53,518 bases of DNA from Bacillus massiliglaciei (GCF_900098925.1 NZ_LT622344.1:16304-69821); one strand, 5' to 3'; shown: positions 1 to 11,062, counted from the stretch's first letter. Notes: generated by a model not told the origin, from the sequence alone. Numbers and translations are program-made.

Positions 1-95
<95 letters not shown>

Positions 96-101
96 AGTTG
101 A

Positions 102-128
102 AAGATCAGCCGAGTGCTGGTCTTTTTT
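102..128 (+). terminator. Rho-independent terminator of the rRNA operon
   Basis: AAGATCAGC pairs with GCTGGTCTT (one G-T wobble) around a 5-nt loop and runs into a T tract. It sits just after 5S. Confidence 0.9.
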
Positions 129-220
129 ATATGATAAAGAATGCAGGTCTAAAAAGATACTAAAAAACGTACCTAGCAAGGGGTGCAAAATGATTAACTC
201 CAGTTACTGTATAACTTCCG

Positions 221-248
221 AAGATCAGCTGAAGAGCTGGTCTTTTTT
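221..248 (+). terminator. Second, near-identical terminator
   Basis: The same arms AAGATCAGC / GCTGGTCTT with a different 6-nt loop and TTTTTT, 119 bp after the first. No gene lies between the two copies. Confidence 0.85.
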
Positions 249-432
249 GAGATCTATTAATTTTTCGATATAAGTACACCTCGCAAGATGGTGCCTAGTA
301 AGAACAGCTCTTTCATCTAAATAGGACAAAATCACTTTCCCTTTTATTTTCCTATAGCTGTAACGGATTCAGTTGTAATATGATCCGCTATTCTGTTGTA
401 TGTGAAACGAAGGATCATTTGACAGCTATGTG
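249..432. other. Intergenic stretch, no gene seen
   Basis: AT-rich sequence between the second terminator and the palindromic repeat. I see no reading frame with a ribosome binding site, no tRNA and no clear promoter. Confidence 0.5.
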
Positions 433-566
433 GATTGGAGCGGAAGGGGGGAGACTCCTGCGGGAATAGCGCGTCAAAGGAAGACCCCGCAGGAGCGCGA
501 AGCTGCGACGAGAAAGGCTTCCTGACAGCCCGCGGAAAGCGAACCCCCTGAAGCGAAAATTCCCTT
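433..566. repeat. Dispersed Bacillaceae palindromic intergenic repeat
   Basis: GC-rich block that reads GATTGGAGCGGAAGGGGG, then GAGACTCCTGCGGG, later CCCCGCAGGAG, CCCGCGGAAAGCGA and CCCCCTGAAGCG. The arms CTCCTGCGGG (455-464) and CCCGCAGGAG (486-495) are perfectly complementary. I recognise this wording from many intergenic regions of Bacillus-type genomes, where it recurs in dozens of copies; only one copy lies in this window, so the repeat call rests on memory. It has no coding capacity I would defend, although spurious frames exist on both strands. Confidence 0.7.
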
Positions 567-684
567 CTCCTCCCTTTTTAAAGGAATTACAAACAAAGTT
601 TTTATTAAGACATACACCTACTGGGCACATGGCACATACATTGGAAGAAGCAGCCCGGGTTCTCTCTTAAACTATAAAATAGAT
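567..684. other. Intergenic stretch, no gene seen
   Basis: Between the palindromic repeat and the csfB promoter. No convincing coding or RNA feature. Confidence 0.5.
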
Positions 685-714
685 GTATAGTTTGCCATGA
701 AAGCGGAGAGAATG
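685..714 (+). promoter_or_regulatory. Sigma-F promoter of csfB
   Basis: GTATA (685-689), a 15-bp spacer, then GGAGAGAATG (705-714). This fits the forespore sigma-F pattern GYATA-N15-GGNNANANTR at every defined position. Transcription would start near 720-722. Confidence 0.75.
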
Positions 715-734
715 AAGGTATGGAGGTGGAGATT

Positions 735-938
735 GTGGGACCAGCAGTGACCAAAAATTCGACAGGGGAAGAATGTGTGATTTGTGAACAGCACAAAGTA
801 TCTGGAATCCATGTAAATACGGCTTTTTTATGTGAAGAATGTGAAAGAGAATTAATCGCAGCCCAAACGAGTGACGAGCGCTATGTGTATTATTTGAAGA
901 AACTGAGGAAGATTAAAAACCCAGGAATCTACTCATAA
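735..938 (+). CDS. csfB: Anti-sigma factor Gin (CsfB)
   Basis: 67-residue forespore protein that in B. subtilis binds sigma-G (and sigma-E) and keeps it from acting too early. The sequence shows the two Cys pairs of the family, CVIC (14-17) and CEEC (33-36), which bind zinc, and a conserved SDERYVYYLKKL helix near the C-terminus. The GTG at 735 is preferred: GGAGGTGGAG lies just upstream, and the sigma-F promoter would start transcription around 720, which would leave the ATG at 720 without any leader. It is first after the rRNA operon, as in B. subtilis, and is closed by its own terminator. Confidence 0.9.
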   Translation: MGPAVTKNSTGEECVICEQHKVSGIHVNTAFLCEECERELIAAQTSDERYVYYLKKLRKIKNPGIYS

Positions 939-958
939 AAAACAATATGTTACAGTTT

Positions 959-1006
959 AAGAGAACCAAGCACACAAGCGAAATCAGTGTCTTGATTCTC
1001 TTTTTT
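959..1006 (+). terminator. Terminator of csfB
   Basis: AAGAGAA (959-965) pairs with TTCTCTT (996-1002); inside, CAAGCACAC pairs with GTGTCTTG with one bulge. A run of T follows. Confidence 0.8.
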
Positions 1007-1061
1007 ATGAAATTTGTTAAAATGTAGATACCAACATAAAATGATTGAAAGAAGAGTGGAC

Positions 1062-2525
1062 ATGGATCAGTCAAAGACGCCCTTATTCGAGGCATTAGTA
1101 AACCACAGGCAGAATAGTCCTGTTTCATATCACGTACCCGGCCATAAAAATGGACGGCTTTTTATGGAAAAGGGAAAAATCTTATATCAGTCCATATTGT
1201 CGATAGATGCTACCGAGATTACGGGCCTTGATGATCTTCATGCACCAGAAGGGCCCATCAGGGAGGCGCAGTCCCTGCTGGCTGATTTTTATGGAGCCAA
1301 AGAAAGCTTTTTCCTTGTCAATGGTTCGACGGCAGGAAATATAGCCATGATCCTGGCTGCCTGCGGAGAAGGAGATACAGTATTAGTCCAGAGGAATTGC
1401 CACAAATCAATATTGCATGGTTTGATGCTTGCGAACGTACGTCCGGTCTTTCTGCATCCGATGATACATGAGGAATGGGGCATAGCTGGAGGGATACAGG
1501 CGGATATAGTCGAGAAGGCCTTCTCCTTATATCCCGAGAGTAAGGCACTCGTGCTCACCTATCCTAATTATTATGGACTTGGACAGGATATCCAGGAAAT
1601 TATACAGCTCGCACATAAAAAGGGAATTCCTGTGTTAGTGGATGAGGCGCATGGAGCCCATTTCGCCGCAGGAGCCCCTTTCCCTATGTCTGCATTATCA
1701 GCAGGCGCAGATGCAGTCGTCCATTCCGCCCACAAGACGCTTCCTGCTATGACCATGGGGTCGTACCTGCATCTACATGATAGTTCTTACATAAATGAAG
1801 AGAAAGTACGATTCTATTTGCAAATGCTGCAGTCGAGCAGTCCTTCCTATCCAATTATGGCCTCCCTGGATTTAGCGAGAAGCTATATAGCTTCCTTTAC
1901 AAAGGAGGACTGTGAGGCTTTGATAAAAAGGATAAATGCCTTTCGAAAAAGCTTACAATGGATTGACGGAATTGAGGTGCTTGACCCGCCTCAGGGAGCT
2001 GCCAGTGATCCTTTAAAGGTGTCCATCCGTTCCGTCAAGGGGCTGAGCGGCTTCCGTTTGCAGGAAAAGCTGGAGGAAGCGGGCATTTATACAGAATTGG
2101 CGGACAGTTATCAGGTATTATTCGTGCTGCCTCTCCTAAAGAAGGAAGATGACTATGATTTTGGTGAAACGGTACGTCTCATTGAAAAAGCGGCGGTTTC
2201 AGAACAAATAGATAAAGAAAACCTCAGCTCGTTCTCTTTGAACAGGGGGGAAGGGATTTCTGAATTGAAGCTTTCCTTCTCCAAAATGAAAACGGCAAGG
2301 AAAAAAATAGTCCCGTTTGAGAAAGCGATGCATGAAATAGCAGCTGAAATGATCATTCCCTATCCGCCAGGAATCCCTCTTATTATGTCCGGGGAAATAA
2401 TCACCGGTGAACGAATGGATACCTTGCAGCGGCTTCTGAAAGATGGCGCAAGATTTCAGGGAGGAGACAGCCTCGCAGAGAGAAAAATTGCTATTTATGA
2501 AAAAGATTCTGACGGACTATCATGA
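1062..2525 (+). CDS. yaaO: Orn/Lys/Arg decarboxylase family protein (YaaO-like)
   Basis: PLP-dependent fold-type I decarboxylase of the Orn/Lys/Arg family, 487 residues, close to B. subtilis YaaO. Visible marks are the N-terminal YHVPGHKNG, the DDLHAPEG segment, [10 protein letters not shown], and [13 protein letters not shown], whose lysine (about residue 225) should form the Schiff base. The C-terminal domain carries the IIPYPPGIP motif. The true substrate is not readable; arginine, lysine or ornithine are all possible, and some relatives are of unknown function. ATG 1062 matches family N-termini (a short leader, then TPLFEAL); the frame stays open further upstream. tmk follows after 38 bp, so the two are probably co-transcribed. 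Confidence 0.88.
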   Translation: MDQSKTPLFEALVNHRQNSPVSYHVPGHKNGRLFMEKGKILYQSILSIDATEITGLDDLHAPEGPIREAQSLLADFYGAKESFFLVNGSTAGNIAMILAACGEGDTVLVQRNCHKSILHGLMLANVRPVFLHPMIHEEWGIAGGIQADIVEKAFSLYPESKALVLTYPNYYGLGQDIQEIIQLAHKKGIPVLVDEAHGAHFAAGAPFPMSALSAGADAVVHSAHKTLPAMTMGSYLHLHDSSYINEEKVRFYLQMLQSSSPSYPIMASLDLARSYIASFTKEDCEALIKRINAFRKSLQWIDGIEVLDPPQGAASDPLKVSIRSVKGLSGFRLQEKLEEAGIYTELADSYQVLFVLPLLKKEDDYDFGETVRLIEKAAVSEQIDKENLSSFSLNRGEGISELKLSFSKMKTARKKIVPFEKAMHEIAAEMIIPYPPGIPLIMSGEIITGERMDTLQRLLKDGARFQGGDSLAERKIAIYEKDSDGLS

Positions 2526-2563
2526 TATACTTAATCGATAAACAACAGGCTGGAGGTACAAGC

Positions 2564-3214
2564 ATGAAGCGAGGATTATTCATTACCATGGAAGGACCGG
2601 AGGGGGCCGGCAAAACAACCATTGTCCACATGTTGGCTAAGGAGCTTGCACAGGACGGATATCAAGTTCTTCTGACAAGAGAACCGGGCGGGATCCCTAT
2701 TGCAGAAAAAATCAGAGAAGTCATTTTAGATAAAGATCATACAGAGATGGATTCCAGGACAGAGGCTTTATTATATGCAGCGGCCAGGCGCCAGCATTTG
2801 GTTCAAAAAGTGATTCCGGCGTTGAAAGAAGGAACTATTGTCCTTTGTGACCGTTTTGTCGACAGTTCTCTAGCCTACCAAGGATATGCCAGAGGCCTTG
2901 ATATGGAAGAAATCTACCAGATTAATGAGTTTGCCATCAACGGTCTTATGCCGGATCGGACTCTTTATTTTGATATCGACCCAGCTGAAGGATTGAAGCG
3001 AATTCGTGCAAATGGAGAAAGAGAAGTAAATCGTCTTGATTTGGAGGAACTCCAGTTTCATGAAAAAGTGAAAGAAGGCTATGATCTCATCATGGAGAGA
3101 TGGAAGGAGCGCTTTACGGTCATTGACGCCGGCCAGCCTATTGAGAAAGTGTTTGAACAGTCCAAGCAGGCGCTGGTGGAGTTCTTTGCTGAAAAAAGGG
3201 TAAATAATAAGTAA
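2564..3214 (+). CDS. tmk: Thymidylate kinase
   Basis: Phosphorylates dTMP to dTDP with ATP in the dTTP pathway, in the cytosol. 216 residues, normal for the family. The P-loop GPEGAGKT is at residues 11-18, TREPGG follows at about 42-47, and the DR(F/Y) motif appears as [13 protein letters not shown]. The LID region carries the REVNRLD stretch. ATG 2564 has a good GGAGGT 9 bp upstream; the frame is open further upstream but without a better start. It lies after the decarboxylase gene and before darA, as in B. subtilis. Confidence 0.96.
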   Translation: MKRGLFITMEGPEGAGKTTIVHMLAKELAQDGYQVLLTREPGGIPIAEKIREVILDKDHTEMDSRTEALLYAAARRQHLVQKVIPALKEGTIVLCDRFVDSSLAYQGYARGLDMEEIYQINEFAINGLMPDRTLYFDIDPAEGLKRIRANGEREVNRLDLEELQFHEKVKEGYDLIMERWKERFTVIDAGQPIEKVFEQSKQALVEFFAEKRVNNK

Positions 3215-3298
3215 AGTCTTTCTTCTGTAAGAGAAAGCTGTTTTATAAAATGACATCTAACTGAAAGAAAGCAGGATTATTGATATAATAAGTCGTAA

Positions 3299-3676
<378 letters not shown>

Positions 3677-3696
3677 AGGAGACAGAACGGTGATTG

Positions 3697-3728
3697 CCAG
3701 CCCTGTTTAGGCAAGGCTGGATTTTTTT
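3697..3728 (+). terminator. Terminator after darA
   Basis: CCAGCC (3697-3702) and GGCTGG (3715-3720) pair, followed by ATTTTTTT. It separates tmk-darA from holB-ricT-yabA. Confidence 0.8.
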
Positions 3729-3823
3729 GAATAGCTGTAAAAATTCAAGGAAGTGCAACATGTTTATAAGTGCCCTAAATGCGAAAAACTAAGGTTGGAA
3801 TTTCAATAAGTGAGTTGATATGA

Positions 3824-4822
3824 GTGAGTAAAACATGGCAGGAATTAAGCAGCATACAGCCTCAAGTTATGATCATGCTTCAGAATGCCATAGTGAAGCA
3901 GCGGGTGGCCCATGCGTATTTATTTGAAGGAGAAAAGGGAACAGGCAAACATGATGCAGGTATAAGCTTTGCCAAAAGCCTTTTATGCGAGAATCCCATT
4001 GAGGGGGCTAAGCCTTGTGAAGAGTGCAGAAATTGTAAAAGAATTTCAAGCGGCAATCACCCGGATGTGCATTATATAGAAAAAGAAGGACTTTCCATTA
4101 AAAAAGAGCAGATTAAAAACCTGCAAGGAGAGTTTACGAAGAAAAGTGTCGAAGGAAATCGAAAAATTTATTTAATAGCGGATGCGGACAAGATGTCTGT
4201 CAGTGCAGCCAACAGTCTGCTGAAGTTTTTAGAAGAGCCTTCCACCGATACAGTAGCCATATTGATGACGGAGCAATTGCAGCGAATGCTGCCGACAATC
4301 CTCTCAAGGTGCCAGGTTATCACCTTTAAACCGCTTCCGCCGGCTATCTTAAAAGACCGGCTCGCAGAAGAAGGAGCCGACCCTACTACATCCTCATTGA
4401 TTTCCCTCTTAACACATAATTTGGAAGAAGGATTGCGTTTAAGCAGCGATGAATGGTTTGTACAAGCACAAAAAATAGTGGTAAAATTGTATAGAGTGCT
4501 GAAACAGGATTCCATGAAGGCGTTAGTCAGCCTCCAGATGGAGTGGTTTCCGCATTTCAAAGAGAGAGAGCAGTTGGACAGAGGTCTCGATTTATTATTA
4601 CTTATTTTTAAGGATTTACTATACATTCAATTGGACAGGCCCTCCTCGGTTGTTTTCCGAAATTTGCTGGAGGAATATGAATCACACGCTCTTCATCTTT
4701 CCCAGAAACGCCTGGCAGAACAAATGGGACATATTTTGGAAGCGAAAAGGAAGCTGATGTCCAATACAAATCCACAGCTGCTTATGGAGCAGCTTGTGCT
4801 GAAGTTGCAGGAGGGATCATAA
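3824..4822 (+). CDS. holB: DNA polymerase III subunit delta prime
   Basis: Clamp-loader subunit, 332 residues. The AAA+ N-terminus shows HAYLFEGEKGTGK (degenerate Walker A), a four-cysteine zinc module (C-x8-10-C-EEC-RNC-K) and SANSLLKFLEEPS, then SRCQ, the delta prime/DnaX signature around the arginine finger. The C-terminal part is the helical collar region. Start GTG 3824 (MSKTWQEL) is fixed by an in-frame limit: the nearby ATG 3820 runs into a stop after three codons. The Shine-Dalgarno is weak. Its stop codon TAA ends at 4822, immediately before the ricT start. Confidence 0.92.
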   Translation: MSKTWQELSSIQPQVMIMLQNAIVKQRVAHAYLFEGEKGTGKHDAGISFAKSLLCENPIEGAKPCEECRNCKRISSGNHPDVHYIEKEGLSIKKEQIKNLQGEFTKKSVEGNRKIYLIADADKMSVSAANSLLKFLEEPSTDTVAILMTEQLQRMLPTILSRCQVITFKPLPPAILKDRLAEEGADPTTSSLISLLTHNLEEGLRLSSDEWFVQAQKIVVKLYRVLKQDSMKALVSLQMEWFPHFKEREQLDRGLDLLLLIFKDLLYIQLDRPSSVVFRNLLEEYESHALHLSQKRLAEQMGHILEAKRKLMSNTNPQLLMEQLVLKLQEGS

Positions 4823-5653
4823 TTGTATGAGGTTGTAGGTGTTCGTTTTAAAAAAGCGGGCAAAATTTACTACTTTGAACCAGGTGAGATCCTTATTCCT
4901 AAAGATGAGTTCGTCATCGTAGAAACAGCACGCGGTGTAGAATTCGGGAAGGTCGTTACTGCCCGGAAAAAAGTAGATGATAATGATGTTGTGCTGCCGT
5001 TAAAGAAAGTGCTTCGGATAGCAGATGCAAAGGATCGGCTGATTGTCGAGGAAAATAAAGCAGCTGCCAAGGAAGCTTATCATATATGCAATCAAAAGGT
5101 GGAGGACCATAAACTCGATATGAAATTGGTCGACGTGGAATATACGTTTGACCGAAATAAAGTGGTTTTTTATTTTACAGCTGATGGACGTGTGGATTTC
5201 CGTGACTTGGTCAAGGATTTAGCTGCCATTTTCCGCACAAGGATCGAACTCCGGCAAATTGGCGTCCGTGATGAGGCAAAAATGCTGGGAGGAATCGGGC
5301 CCTGCGGCAGGATGCTTTGCTGCTCCACTTTCCTAGGTGATTTTGAACCCGTTTCTATCAAGATGGCAAAGGACCAGAATCTTTCATTAAATCCTACTAA
5401 GATTTCAGGTTTATGCGGCCGTTTGATGTGCTGCCTGAAATATGAGAACGATGAGTATGAAAGTGCGAAGGAACTTCTTCCGGATATCGGGGAAATGATT
5501 AAAACGCCAAGCGGCAAAGGCAAGGTAGTAGGGCTTAATATTCTGGAACGCGTACTTCAAATTGAATTGATCGAACAAGAAAAACGAGTATTGGAATATA
5601 CTTTGGATGAGATTCTAAAAGAGGGAGCCGTTTCAATTCAAGCCACAGATTAA
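4823..5653 (+). CDS. ricT: RicT (YaaT), PSP1-domain protein
   Basis: 276-residue PSP1 C-terminal domain protein. In B. subtilis it forms the Y-complex with RicA and RicF, an Fe-S containing complex that helps RNase Y mature operon mRNAs and speeds Spo0A phosphorylation, competence and biofilm formation. The cysteine-rich motifs GPCGRMLCC and GLCGRLMCC, the likely cluster ligands, are clear. The start is TTG 4823, in the same position relative to MYxVxGVRFKKAGKIYYF as in the family, and abuts holB with no gap, pointing to translational coupling. Confidence 0.93.
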   Translation: MYEVVGVRFKKAGKIYYFEPGEILIPKDEFVIVETARGVEFGKVVTARKKVDDNDVVLPLKKVLRIADAKDRLIVEENKAAAKEAYHICNQKVEDHKLDMKLVDVEYTFDRNKVVFYFTADGRVDFRDLVKDLAAIFRTRIELRQIGVRDEAKMLGGIGPCGRMLCCSTFLGDFEPVSIKMAKDQNLSLNPTKISGLCGRLMCCLKYENDEYESAKELLPDIGEMIKTPSGKGKVVGLNILERVLQIELIEQEKRVLEYTLDEILKEGAVSIQATD

Positions 5654-5668
5654 CAAGGTGGGGAGAGC

Positions 5669-6037
5669 GTGGATAAGAAAGAGATTTTTGAGTCGGTTAC
5701 CAATATGGAGACGCAGATTGGGCAATTATATACCCAGTTAGGCGAACTAAAACAGCATCTGGCTGAAATTCTGGAAGAAAACCAGTCACTGAAGCTGGAA
5801 AATGAACATTTGAGACGGCGAATCACCCCTAAAACGGCGGAATCCCGGCCAAAAAATAAGAATAAAAAGAGCATTGTCAAAAATCATACGGCTGAGAAGG
5901 CCATGGATATCGGTGAAGGCTATGATAATCTTGCCCGAATTTATCAAGAGGGATTTCATATCTGCAACCTTCATTTTGGAAGTCTTCGAAAAGAAGGAGA
6001 TTGCTTGTTTTGCTTATCTTTTCTGAATAAGAAATGA
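5669..6037 (+). CDS. yabA: Replication initiation control protein YabA
   Basis: 122 residues. YabA binds DnaA and DnaN and limits re-initiation of chromosome replication. The N-terminal half is a coiled coil rich in Q/L/E heptads (about 10-50), a basic linker follows, and the C-terminal zinc site is visible as CNLH then CLFC (C-x2-H ... C-x2-C). Start is GTG 5669 with AAGGTGGGGAG ahead. It follows ricT by 15 bp and ends the holB-ricT-yabA group, closed by the terminator at 6088. Confidence 0.93.
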   Translation: MDKKEIFESVTNMETQIGQLYTQLGELKQHLAEILEENQSLKLENEHLRRRITPKTAESRPKNKNKKSIVKNHTAEKAMDIGEGYDNLARIYQEGFHICNLHFGSLRKEGDCLFCLSFLNKK

Positions 6038-6087
6038 GAAAGAGAGACAAGATCGCCTTCTTTTAAGAATGAATAAACATAAGCAAT

Positions 6088-6122
6088 AGGGTCTGACACT
6101 TTATGTAGTCAGGCCCTTTTTG
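6088..6122 (+). terminator. Terminator after yabA
   Basis: GGGTCTGAC pairs with GTCAGGCCC (one T-G wobble) and is followed by TTTTTTG. Confidence 0.8.
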
Positions 6123-6191
6123 TATGATGAAGTGTTCGGAGTCCCCTGTTATAATGAAAGGATGTTAATGTTTTCGCACTTGGAGGAGAGA

Positions 6192-6941
6192 ATGAATATG
6201 GTGAATCTGATTGGGGATGAGCGCCTGGATTATCTGCTGGCAGAGAATTTAAGGATCATTCAAAGTCCATCCGTTTTTTCCTTTTCATTGGATGCGGTGC
6301 TGCTTGCTAAGTTTGTGAATGTGCCTATCCAAAAAGGAAAGATTATCGATTTATGTTCAGGAAATGGAATCATTCCCTTGTTATTAAGCACGCGGACAAA
6401 AGCGCTGATTACAGGGGTGGAAATACAGGAACGGCTCTTTGATATGGCCTGCAGAAGCGTGGAATACAACCGCCTTGCTGATCAAATCAGCATGATTCAT
6501 GGAGATTTGAAGCAATCCCCGGAGCAGCTGGGCAGGGGGAAATTTGATGTGGTTACATGCAATCCCCCCTATTTTCCAACACCGTCAGCAGAGGAACGGA
6601 ATAAGAATGAGCATTATGCGATTGCCAGGCATGAAATCATGTGTACGCTTGATGACGTCATCAAGGTAAGCAGCCAGCTGCTAAAGCAGGGAGGAAAAGC
6701 TGCCTTTGTTCACCGGCCGGGGAGACTGATGGACTTGCTGAGCTTAATGAGAAAGTACCGCTTGGAACCAAAGCGGCTGCAATTGGTTTATCCTAAAAAT
6801 ACGAAAGAAGCCAATACCATTCTTGTCGAGGGGATAAAGGATGGGAGTCCGGATTTGAAAATTCTGCCGCCTCTTGTCGTATATAATAATCAAAATGAAT
6901 ATAATCCTGAAATCAGAAAGATTTTATATGGAGAAGAATAG
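6192..6941 (+). CDS. trmN6: tRNA1(Val) (adenine37-N6)-methyltransferase TrmN6 (YabB)
   Basis: SAM-dependent N6-adenine methyltransferase, 249 residues. The SAM-binding loop is seen in [15 protein letters not shown] and the catalytic NPPYF in [12 protein letters not shown]. By family it methylates A37 of a tRNA(Val); the exact substrate is inferred. ATG 6192 is preceded by GGAGGAG at 5-bp spacing; the frame is open upstream but runs into the preceding terminator. yazA and rsmI follow with overlaps, making a three-gene RNA-modification operon. Confidence 0.9.
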   Translation: MNMVNLIGDERLDYLLAENLRIIQSPSVFSFSLDAVLLAKFVNVPIQKGKIIDLCSGNGIIPLLLSTRTKALITGVEIQERLFDMACRSVEYNRLADQISMIHGDLKQSPEQLGRGKFDVVTCNPPYFPTPSAEERNKNEHYAIARHEIMCTLDDVIKVSSQLLKQGGKAAFVHRPGRLMDLLSLMRKYRLEPKRLQLVYPKNTKEANTILVEGIKDGSPDLKILPPLVVYNNQNEYNPEIRKILYGEE

Positions 6942-7212
6942 TCATTACTTCTATGTTTTGAAATGCCGGGATGGGAGTTATTATGCAGGATATACCAATG
7001 ACCTTGGGAGACGGCTGAACCAGCACAATGAAGGGAGGGGAGCAAAATATACGCGGGGCCGAGGTCCTGTAACCCTCCTATATGCTGCTGCCTACCCAAC
7101 CAAGACAGAGGCCATGCAGATGGAATATCGCTTTAAGCAGTTTACACGAAAAAAAAAGGAACAATGGATGGAAAAGGAGAGATCCAAGAATGTGGCAGCA
7201 GAAGAGCTTTGA
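6928..7212 (+). CDS. yazA: GIY-YIG nuclease superfamily protein YazA
   Basis: 94-residue single-domain GIY-YIG protein (UPF0213). The [16 protein letters not shown] segment holds the GIY-YIG core and [20 protein letters not shown] the conserved Arg. These small proteins are homologous to the nuclease domain of UvrC/SLX1, but their cellular job is not established. The start ATG 6928 overlaps the end of trmN6 by 14 bp, and the gene itself overlaps rsmI by 23 bp. Confidence 0.9.
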   Translation: MEKNSHYFYVLKCRDGSYYAGYTNDLGRRLNQHNEGRGAKYTRGRGPVTLLYAAAYPTKTEAMQMEYRFKQFTRKKKEQWMEKERSKNVAAEEL

Positions 7213-8071
7213 AAGAGAGGGAACGGAACCGGTCCTTTATTTAGTTCCCACGCCGATTGGGAATTTGGAGGATATCAGTTTTCGCGCGCTCAGAATCTTA
7301 AAAGAAGCGGATGTCATTGCCGCTGAAGATACCAGAAATACGAAAAAATTATGTAATTACTTTGAGATCCCGACGCCAATTGTCAGCTATCATGAACATA
7401 ATAAGGAATATAGCGGCAAAAAGATGCTGGATAGACTGAGGGCCGGCCAAACAATTGCTTTAGTGAGCGATGCCGGACTGCCAACCATTTCAGATCCTGG
7501 TTATGAATTAGTGCAGGACGCCATTGAAGAACATTACAAGGTGATTCCGCTTCCAGGTGCGAATGCCGCTCTTACGGCTTTAATTGCTTCGGGAATCAAT
7601 CCGCAGCCGTTCTATTTCTATGGCTTCCTGCAAAGAAGCGCGAAAGAAAAGAAGCGGGAACTGGAGAAACTGAAGAAAATGAATGCAACCTGGATTATTT
7701 ATGAGTCGCCCCATCGGCTGAAGGATACACTGAAATCCATGCATGAAATTTTAGGAGAGCGCCGGATCGTTCTCTGCAGAGAGCTGACTAAGAAGTTTGA
7801 AGAATTTATACGCGGTACAGTTGGCGATGCGGTGCAATGGGCAAATGAATCGGAAATACGAGGTGAATTCTGTCTCATTATTGAAGGGGCCGCAGAGGAA
7901 GAAGCGGAAACGGATAATCTGTGGTGGGCAGAACTGGATATTGCCAAGCATGTAGAGCATTATATGTCGAATGGTGAACTTACGTCTAAGGAGGCCATCA
8001 AACAAGTGGCAAAAGAGCGCGGCCTTCATAAGAGAGAAGTATATCAGTCTTATCATATCGATCAGGAGTAA
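7190..8071 (+). CDS. rsmI: 16S rRNA (cytidine1402-2'-O)-methyltransferase
   Basis: 293-residue tetrapyrrole-methylase-fold enzyme that 2'-O-methylates C1402 in the decoding centre of 16S rRNA. Visible motifs: LYLVPTPIGNLEDIS at the N-terminus, AEDTRNTKKLC, ALVSDAGLPTISDPG (SAM site), IPLPGANAALTALIASG and YESPHRL. ATG 7190 has AAGGAGAG upstream and gives the short pre-core leader seen in B. subtilis. Last gene of the trmN6-yazA-rsmI operon; a bidirectional terminator lies between it and the convergent abrB. Confidence 0.94.
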   Translation: MWQQKSFEREGTEPVLYLVPTPIGNLEDISFRALRILKEADVIAAEDTRNTKKLCNYFEIPTPIVSYHEHNKEYSGKKMLDRLRAGQTIALVSDAGLPTISDPGYELVQDAIEEHYKVIPLPGANAALTALIASGINPQPFYFYGFLQRSAKEKKRELEKLKKMNATWIIYESPHRLKDTLKSMHEILGERRIVLCRELTKKFEEFIRGTVGDAVQWANESEIRGEFCLIIEGAAEEEAETDNLWWAELDIAKHVEHYMSNGELTSKEAIKQVAKERGLHKREVYQSYHIDQE

Positions 8072-8105
8072 AAAAAGAGTTCCAGTCTCAGCTGGAACTC
8101 TTTTT
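8072..8105. terminator. Bidirectional terminator between rsmI and abrB
   Basis: AAAAAGAGTTCCAG and CTGGAACTCTTTTT are perfect inverted repeats with a 6-nt loop and give a T tract on both strands. Confidence 0.9.
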
Positions 8106-8108
8106 ATC

Positions 8109-8393
8109 TTATTTAGAAAGTGCTAGACTTTCTTGGATTTCTTTGATTAGGATATCTGCACCTTCACGGCTAAGAATTAGTTTGCCGCCTGCAAGAGAAA
8201 GATTGTCATCAGATACCTCGCCCGTTACTTGGCAAGTCATGTTTGGCTTGTATTTCTTTAAGATGATGCGCTCATCATCCACATAGATTTCAAGAGCATC
8301 TTTTTCAGCGATTCCTAATGTACGGCGAAGTTCGATTGGAATAACCACGCGTCCCAATTCGTCAACTTTACGTACGATTCCTGTAGATTTCAT
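8109..8393 (-). CDS. abrB: Transition-state regulator AbrB
   Basis: 94-residue DNA-binding protein that in Bacillus holds many post-exponential genes off during growth, spoVG among them, and is itself switched off by Spo0A~P. The N-terminal swapped-hairpin SpoVT/AbrB domain is clear: MKSTGIVRKVDELGRVVIP, then LRRTLGIAEKDALEIYVD, and a C-terminal dimerisation tail with the MTCQVTGEVSDDNLSL stretch including the conserved cysteine. It is the only protein gene on the minus strand here. A sigma-A promoter and GAGAGGGG Shine-Dalgarno lie upstream on the same strand. Confidence 0.96.
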   Translation of the reverse strand: MKSTGIVRKVDELGRVVIPIELRRTLGIAEKDALEIYVDDERIILKKYKPNMTCQVTGEVSDDNLSLAGGKLILSREGADILIKEIQESLALSK

Positions 8394-8476
8394 TATTTAA
8401 TTATCCCCTCTCAATAACACTAGCTTCTGCTATATCTATTTTTTCGTCAATTTTCGACAAGTTTTTTAATAAACTA

Positions 8477-8505
8477 ATAATACCAGGCTTTCCCAAAAAC
8501 GTCAA
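8477..8505 (-). promoter_or_regulatory. Sigma-A promoter of abrB
   Basis: On the minus strand, TTGACG (8505-8500) and TATTAT (8482-8477) with a 17-bp spacer. Confidence 0.8.
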
Positions 8506-8821
8506 TGATTTTACCTATACTATTTTTTCCAATTGTTAGATATAGGCATGTGAGGAAAAAAGGAACGGAGAGATTAGGCTGATTAGGACAGAGGAATTCG
8601 ATGGTTTTCGACATCTGTATACTTTTTTAGGAGTATTTTCCTTTCCTGCTATCTTATTATACGATTGCACTTAAGATAGTTTCAAATAAAAAGTCCTGAA
8701 TTAAGAGCGTATAGTAAAAAATAGGTAAGATGGTATAGAGAGGAGGAGAATAGGGAGAAATTAGAAGAGGGAAAACTCTTCGGGAGCCTTTTTAGTTTTT
8801 TTAGGTTAACAGTCGCATAAC
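8506..8821. other. abrB-metS intergenic region, no gene seen
   Basis: Divergent region between the abrB and metS promoters. It holds a small hairpin, GAAGAG (8764-8769) with CTCTTC (8776-8781), a few bases before T runs at 8787-8802; this is at best a weak terminator. I see no coding frame with a start signal. Sites for Spo0A control of abrB would be expected near its promoter but I could not identify one with confidence. Confidence 0.45.
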
Positions 8822-8852
8822 TTGACATATAGCGTTAAAATGGAAGTATATA
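8822..8852 (+). promoter_or_regulatory. Putative metS promoter
   Basis: TTGACA at 8822-8827 and a TATA-rich -10 at about 8846-8852 (spacing 18-19 bp, so the exact -10 is uncertain). Confidence 0.5.
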
Positions 8853-8907
8853 TGCTGGGATTGTCAGATTTTATCTTTTTCTGCAGGATGGCAGTATGTG
8901 AAAGTGG

Positions 8908-10933
<2,026 letters not shown>

Positions 10934-10964
10934 AAAAGAAACCTTTCTGTCACATGACTTTCTT

Positions 10965-10999
10965 GGCGGAATCCCTATGGGTTCCGCCGGCCATTTTTT
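10965..10999 (+). terminator. Terminator of metS
   Basis: GGCGGAA-T-CCC pairs with GGG-TTCCGCC, with a short T tract at 10994-10999. Confidence 0.85.
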
Positions 11000-11016
11000 A
11001 GAAGCGCTGCTTTTTG

Positions 11017-11062
11017 AAAAACATAAAGATGTTTCCTCTGAAACGTTTTTATGTTTTTTTCT
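11017..11062 (+). terminator. Second hairpin with T tract before tatD
   Basis: AAAACATAAAGATGTTTC pairs along its length with GAAACGTTTTTATGTTTT (two G-T pairs), loop CTCT, then TTT. Likely a back-up terminator. Confidence 0.6.

Noticed and set aside
415..796. Overlapping open frames on the minus strand opposite the palindromic repeat and csfB
   Set aside because: They lie in a GC-rich palindrome or opposite csfB, lack ribosome binding sites and look like no protein I know.
3729..3823. Degraded remnant of yaaR
   Set aside because: I could not see any stretch in three forward frames resembling YaaR; the spacer looks unrelated.
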